This document shows positions 61,152 through 64,000 of a stretch of 64,000 nt of DNA, piece by piece. The notes beneath the pieces are model-generated. The model saw nothing but the letters and a program-made list of their open reading frames with translations, was not told the DNA's origin and made no database searches. Source of the DNA: CAVROT01 sp963722905 (lineage in GTDB: Bacteria > Pseudomonadota > Alphaproteobacteria > Rhodobacterales > Rhodobacteraceae); assembly GCA_963722905.1 (NCBI GenBank), contig CAVROT010000012.1, positions 62,001-126,000 of the forward strand, read 5' to 3'. Within the stretch, counting starts at the first letter, position 1; each line of letters opens with the position of its first letter. The position numbers and the translations under genes are program-made.

Positions 61152-61909
61152 CCGGCATTCTGGAGGTCAAGAACGTCAGCAAGCGGTTCGGCGGGCTCAA
61201 GGCGCTGGACGACGTAAATCTGTCGATCGAGAAGAACAGCTGCCACGCGATCATCGGCCCGAACGGCGCGGGAAAGTCGACGCTGCTGAACTGCCTCATC
61301 GGCAAGCTGATCCCCGACACCGGCAGCGTCATGTTCGACGGGCAGAGCGTGCTTGGCCGCAAGCCGCACGAGATCAACCAGCTGGGCATCAGCCGGGTGT
61401 TCCAGACGCCCGAGATCTTCGGCGACCTGACGGTGTTCGAGAACGTTATGATCCCGTGTTTCGCGCATCGCGACGGATCTTTCTCGATGCATGCCATCGG
61501 GGCGGTCTCAGCGGAGTCCGATATCATCGCGCAGGCAGAGGCGATGCTGGCCGACGTCGACATGCTGGCCAAGCGCGACGTCCATGCCGCCAGCCTGTCG
61601 CGCGGGGACAAGCGGCGGCTTGAGATGGCCATGTGCCTGTCGCAGGACCCCAAGCTGCTGCTGCTGGACGAACCGACGGCGGGCATGGCACGCGCCGACA
61701 CCAACAACACCATCGAGCTGCTCAAGACGATCCGCGATCGCCGCGGCCTGACCATGTGCATCATCGAGCACGACATGCATGTCGTCTTCTCCCTGGCCGA
61801 GCGGATCACCGTGCTGGCGCAGGGCACGCCACTGGTCGAGGACACGCCCGACCGCATCAAGGGCCATCCGAAGGTGCGCGAGGCCTATCTGGGCGAGGCG
61901 CAGGTATGA
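61148..61909 (+). CDS. Liv-type ABC transporter ATP-binding protein (LivG family)
   Basis: This 253-residue ATPase has Walker A GPNGAGKST, signature LSRGDKRRLEMAMC (LSRGD, diverged from LSGGQ as often in LivG-type), Walker B LLLLDEPTAGM and the H-loop in IIEHDMHVV. Its ATG overlaps the permease stop by 4 nt. Confidence 0.92.
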   Translation: MTGILEVKNVSKRFGGLKALDDVNLSIEKNSCHAIIGPNGAGKSTLLNCLIGKLIPDTGSVMFDGQSVLGRKPHEINQLGISRVFQTPEIFGDLTVFENVMIPCFAHRDGSFSMHAIGAVSAESDIIAQAEAMLADVDMLAKRDVHAASLSRGDKRRLEMAMCLSQDPKLLLLDEPTAGMARADTNNTIELLKTIRDRRGLTMCIIEHDMHVVFSLAERITVLAQGTPLVEDTPDRIKGHPKVREAYLGEAQV

Positions 61910-61934
61910 TGGATCCGTCAGCAGGAGACCCGAC

Positions 61935-62684
61935 ATGAGTGCCGCCCCGGACCGTCATGCGGACCAGCTCGCCACGGCGCCGGCCTATCTGAGCCTTGCC
62001 AACGTGGAGTCCTATTACGGCGAAAGCTACATCGTCCAGGACATCAGCTTCGACGTGCGCGAAGGCGAGATACTGGCGCTGCTCGGTCGCAACGGCGCCG
62101 GCAAGACCTCGACCCTGCGGACCATCGCGCGGCTGGCCAGCCCCGAGATCCGTCGTGGCGAGATATGGCTGGACGACGCGCCGCTCCATAAGATGAAATC
62201 TCACGAGGCTGCGGCTGCGGGTATCGCACTCGTGCCGGAGGACCGCCGCATCATCGCGGGCCTGACGGTCGAGGAGAACCTCAAGCTGGCGCAGATCGCG
62301 CCACCGGTTGGCTGGTCCATCGAACGGGTGTACGAACTCTTTCCCCGGCTGGGCGAACGGCGCCGGCAGGAAGGGGTGACACTGTCGGGCGGCGAACAGC
62401 AGATGCTGGCCATCGCGCGCGCGCTCTGCCGCGACATCAAGGTACTGCTGCTGGACGAACCCTACGAGGGCCTGGCCCCCGTCATCGTGCAGGAGATCGC
62501 CAAGACGCTGAATATCATCCGCGAGCAGGGCATCACCACCATCATCGTCGAGCAGAATGCCATCGCCGCGCTGAAGCTCGCGGATCGTGCCGTGATCCTG
62601 GACACCGGTTCGGTCGTCTTCGACGGGACAGCGGCCGAGGTGCTGGACGACGAACGGCTTCGCTCGGAATATCTGGCGATCTGA
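61935..62684 (+). CDS. Liv-type ABC transporter ATP-binding protein (LivF family)
   Basis: This 249-residue ATPase has Walker A GRNGAGKTS, signature LSGGEQQMLAIARA, Walker B VLLLDEPYEGLAP and the switch region IIVEQNAIAAL. The start at 61935 has GGAG 9 nt upstream; the longer open frame from 61779 overlaps the LivG-like gene. It completes the transporter. Confidence 0.92.
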   Translation: MSAAPDRHADQLATAPAYLSLANVESYYGESYIVQDISFDVREGEILALLGRNGAGKTSTLRTIARLASPEIRRGEIWLDDAPLHKMKSHEAAAAGIALVPEDRRIIAGLTVEENLKLAQIAPPVGWSIERVYELFPRLGERRRQEGVTLSGGEQQMLAIARALCRDIKVLLLDEPYEGLAPVIVQEIAKTLNIIREQGITTIIVEQNAIAALKLADRAVILDTGSVVFDGTAAEVLDDERLRSEYLAI

Positions 62685-62715
62685 AGACTATCATCGCGAC
62701 GACGGGCGGCGCTGC

Positions 62716-62733
62716 GTTGTACACGTGTTCAAC
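62716..62733. promoter_or_regulatory. 18-bp palindrome upstream of acetyl-CoA synthetase gene
   Basis: GTTG-T-ACACGTGT-T-CAAC is a perfect palindrome except for the single T-T pair. It is flanked by GGGCGG (62704-62709) and CCGCCC (62733-62738), which could lengthen it into an RNA hairpin. It lies 80 bp before the acsA start and 32 bp after the LivF-like stop. A candidate operator or attenuator for acsA. Confidence 0.5.
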
Positions 62734-62812
62734 CGCCCGAAGCGTGACGCAGACAGCAGCGCGTCCGCCGTCCGTTCCGGACCGGCAGCGCGGGACACCG
62801 ACCGAGGACACC

Positions 62813-64000
62813 ATGACCGAAGCCATGTTCCCCCCATCAGACGAATTCGCGGCCGCCGCGCACGTCGACCGCGCCGCCTATGACAGGATGTATGCCGCCT
62901 CGGTCGCCGATCCCGATGCGTTCTGGGCCGAGCATGGGCGCCGGCTGGACTGGATCACACCCTACACTCAGGTCTCGGACTGCTCGTTCGAGAAGGACAG
63001 CGTCGCCATAAACTGGTTCGCCGACGGGACACTGAACGTCGCGGCCAACTGCATCGACCGGCATCTGGCCACCCGCGGAGACCGGACGGCCATCATCTGG
63101 GAGCCCGACGATCCCGATGCCGTGGACGGTGGCGGCGCGCAGCACATCACCTACCAGCAACTCCACGCCCATGTCTGCAAGTTCGCCAACGTCCTCAAGT
63201 CGATGGGCGTGGGCCGGGGCGACCGCGTGGTGCTCTACCTTCCGATGATCCCGCAGGCGGCCTACGCCATGCTGGCCTGCGCGCGGATCGGGGCGGTGCA
63301 CTCCATCGTCTTTGCCGGGTTCTCTCCCGATGCGCTGGGCGCCCGCATCAACGGCTGCGACGCGAAAGTCGTCGTCACCGCCGACGGCGCCCCGCGCGGC
63401 GGACGGGTCACCAACCTCAAGGACAACGTCAACAAGGCGCTGCTTCATTGCGAGGACAAGGTGCAATGCCTCGTCGTGCGCCGCACCGGGCAGCAGATCG
63501 CCTGGAACGCCGAACGCGACCGGTGGCTGCACGAGGCCGAGGCGGAAGTGCCCGACACCTGCGACCCCGAGGAGATGGGCGCCGAGGATCCGCTCTTCAT
63601 CCTCTATACGTCCGGCAGCACTGGCCAGCCGAAGGGCGTCGTGCACACCAGCGGCGGCTACCTTGCCTATGCCGCGATGACGCACGAATACGTCTTCGAC
63701 TACCGCGACGGGGACGTCTTCTGGTGCACCGCCGACGTGGGATGGGTGACGGGCCACAGCTATATCGTCTACGGCCCCCTTGCCAACGGCGCCACGACGC
63801 TGATGTTCGAGGGCGTTCCGACATGGCCGGACGCCGGACGCTTCTGGAAAGTGTGCGAGACGCACAAGGTCGCGCAGTTCTACACCGCGCCCACCGCGAT
63901 CCGGGCGCTGATGGGACAGGGCGACAGTTTCGTCACGCCCTACGACCTGTCGTCGCTGCGGGTGCTGGGCACCGTGGGCGAGCCGATCAATCCCGAGGCG
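62813..64000 (+). CDS. acsA: Acetyl-CoA synthetase, 3' end beyond window
   Basis: This enzyme activates acetate with ATP and CoA through an acetyl-adenylate. The 396 visible codons include the N-terminal domain (FWAEHGRRLDWITPY), the adenylation P-loop ILYTSGSTGQPKGVVHT, and VGWVTGHSYIVYGPL. Val312, Thr313 and Val388 correspond to Val310, Thr311 and Val386, three of the four acetate-pocket residues of Salmonella Acs. The fourth (Trp414), which excludes propionate, lies about 20 residues past the window edge. Full-length enzymes have about 650 residues. It follows the ABC-transporter operon by 128 bp. Confidence 0.94.
   Translation, partial: MTEAMFPPSDEFAAAAHVDRAAYDRMYAASVADPDAFWAEHGRRLDWITPYTQVSDCSFEKDSVAINWFADGTLNVAANCIDRHLATRGDRTAIIWEPDDPDAVDGGGAQHITYQQLHAHVCKFANVLKSMGVGRGDRVVLYLPMIPQAAYAMLACARIGAVHSIVFAGFSPDALGARINGCDAKVVVTADGAPRGGRVTNLKDNVNKALLHCEDKVQCLVVRRTGQQIAWNAERDRWLHEAEAEVPDTCDPEEMGAEDPLFILYTSGSTGQPKGVVHTSGGYLAYAAMTHEYVFDYRDGDVFWCTADVGWVTGHSYIVYGPLANGATTLMFEGVPTWPDAGRFWKVCETHKVAQFYTAPTAIRALMGQGDSFVTPYDLSSLRVLGTVGEPINPEA

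Noticed and set aside
1..64000. Insertion sequences, integrases, phage genes, CRISPR arrays or rRNA operons
   Set aside because: No transposase or integrase motif, no regular repeat-spacer array and no rRNA-like sequence was found; the only repeats are the short ones listed.

Overview
The window is high-GC chromosomal DNA of an alphaproteobacterium, most likely a Rhodobacteraceae (roseobacter-type) member. This rests on protein family content and gene order (class II DAHP synthase, RodZ-IspG, a SUF-type MIP18 protein, a RamB/ScfR-type regulator, the acyl-CoA dehydrogenase/GST/thiolase/FadB order), dense coding with 1-8 nt gene overlaps, and SD sequences of the GGAGG type. No taxonomic marker such as rRNA is present, so the family assignment is inference. 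No phage, insertion sequence, integrase or CRISPR array was seen.

Left third (1-25 kb): the 5' part of a class II DAHP synthase gene; a GlxA/AraC regulator; a three-gene minus-strand operon for sugar or sugar-acid use (lyxose-isomerase-like cupin, L-threonate-dehydrogenase-like enzyme, PfkB kinase); a class III aminotransferase; an M20 amidohydrolase-agmatinase-DUF1499 group; mazG; a ferric-iron binding protein behind two candidate iron-responsive boxes; selO; a CBS protein; a tightly coupled M20 peptidase-nucleoside hydrolase-GNAT operon; rodZ-ispG; then erpA, a secreted phosphodiesterase, an MscS channel, a MIP18-type Fe-S protein and an unusual RimB-RimK fusion.

Middle (25-43 kb): tgt, lon with a clear terminator, two tRNA-Val genes flanking a histidine phosphatase, tRNA-Asp, two overlapping cyclophilin genes, pgk and class I fbaB separated by a gene-free stretch of visibly lower GC, a glycosyltransferase, a cold-shock gene with its own promoter and terminator, a MATE exporter with two hotdog thioesterases, an NAD(P)-binding protein and two MerR-type regulators.

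From 40.4 to 47 kb lies a fatty-acid beta-oxidation operon (acyl-CoA dehydrogenase, decayed glutathione S-transferase, thiolase, cupin, FadB-like fusion enzyme). sodC and an arsenic operon (arsR-acr3-arsC-arsH) with an operator lying over the -10 element and the start codon follow. A lone FliM/FliN-like gene comes next.

The right end (51.8-64 kb) looks like one functional unit for acetate or short-chain acyl use. On the minus strand are a CrbS-like SLC5-STAC-histidine kinase, a small membrane protein, a stand-alone receiver and a DUF2083/RamB-type regulator. Divergent from them are a complete Liv-type ABC transporter (Tat-exported binding protein, two permeases, two ATPases) and then acetyl-CoA synthetase, which runs off the window. 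The gene partnership suggests that this 'branched-chain amino acid' type importer carries a short-chain carboxylate; that is the most interesting hypothesis in the window.
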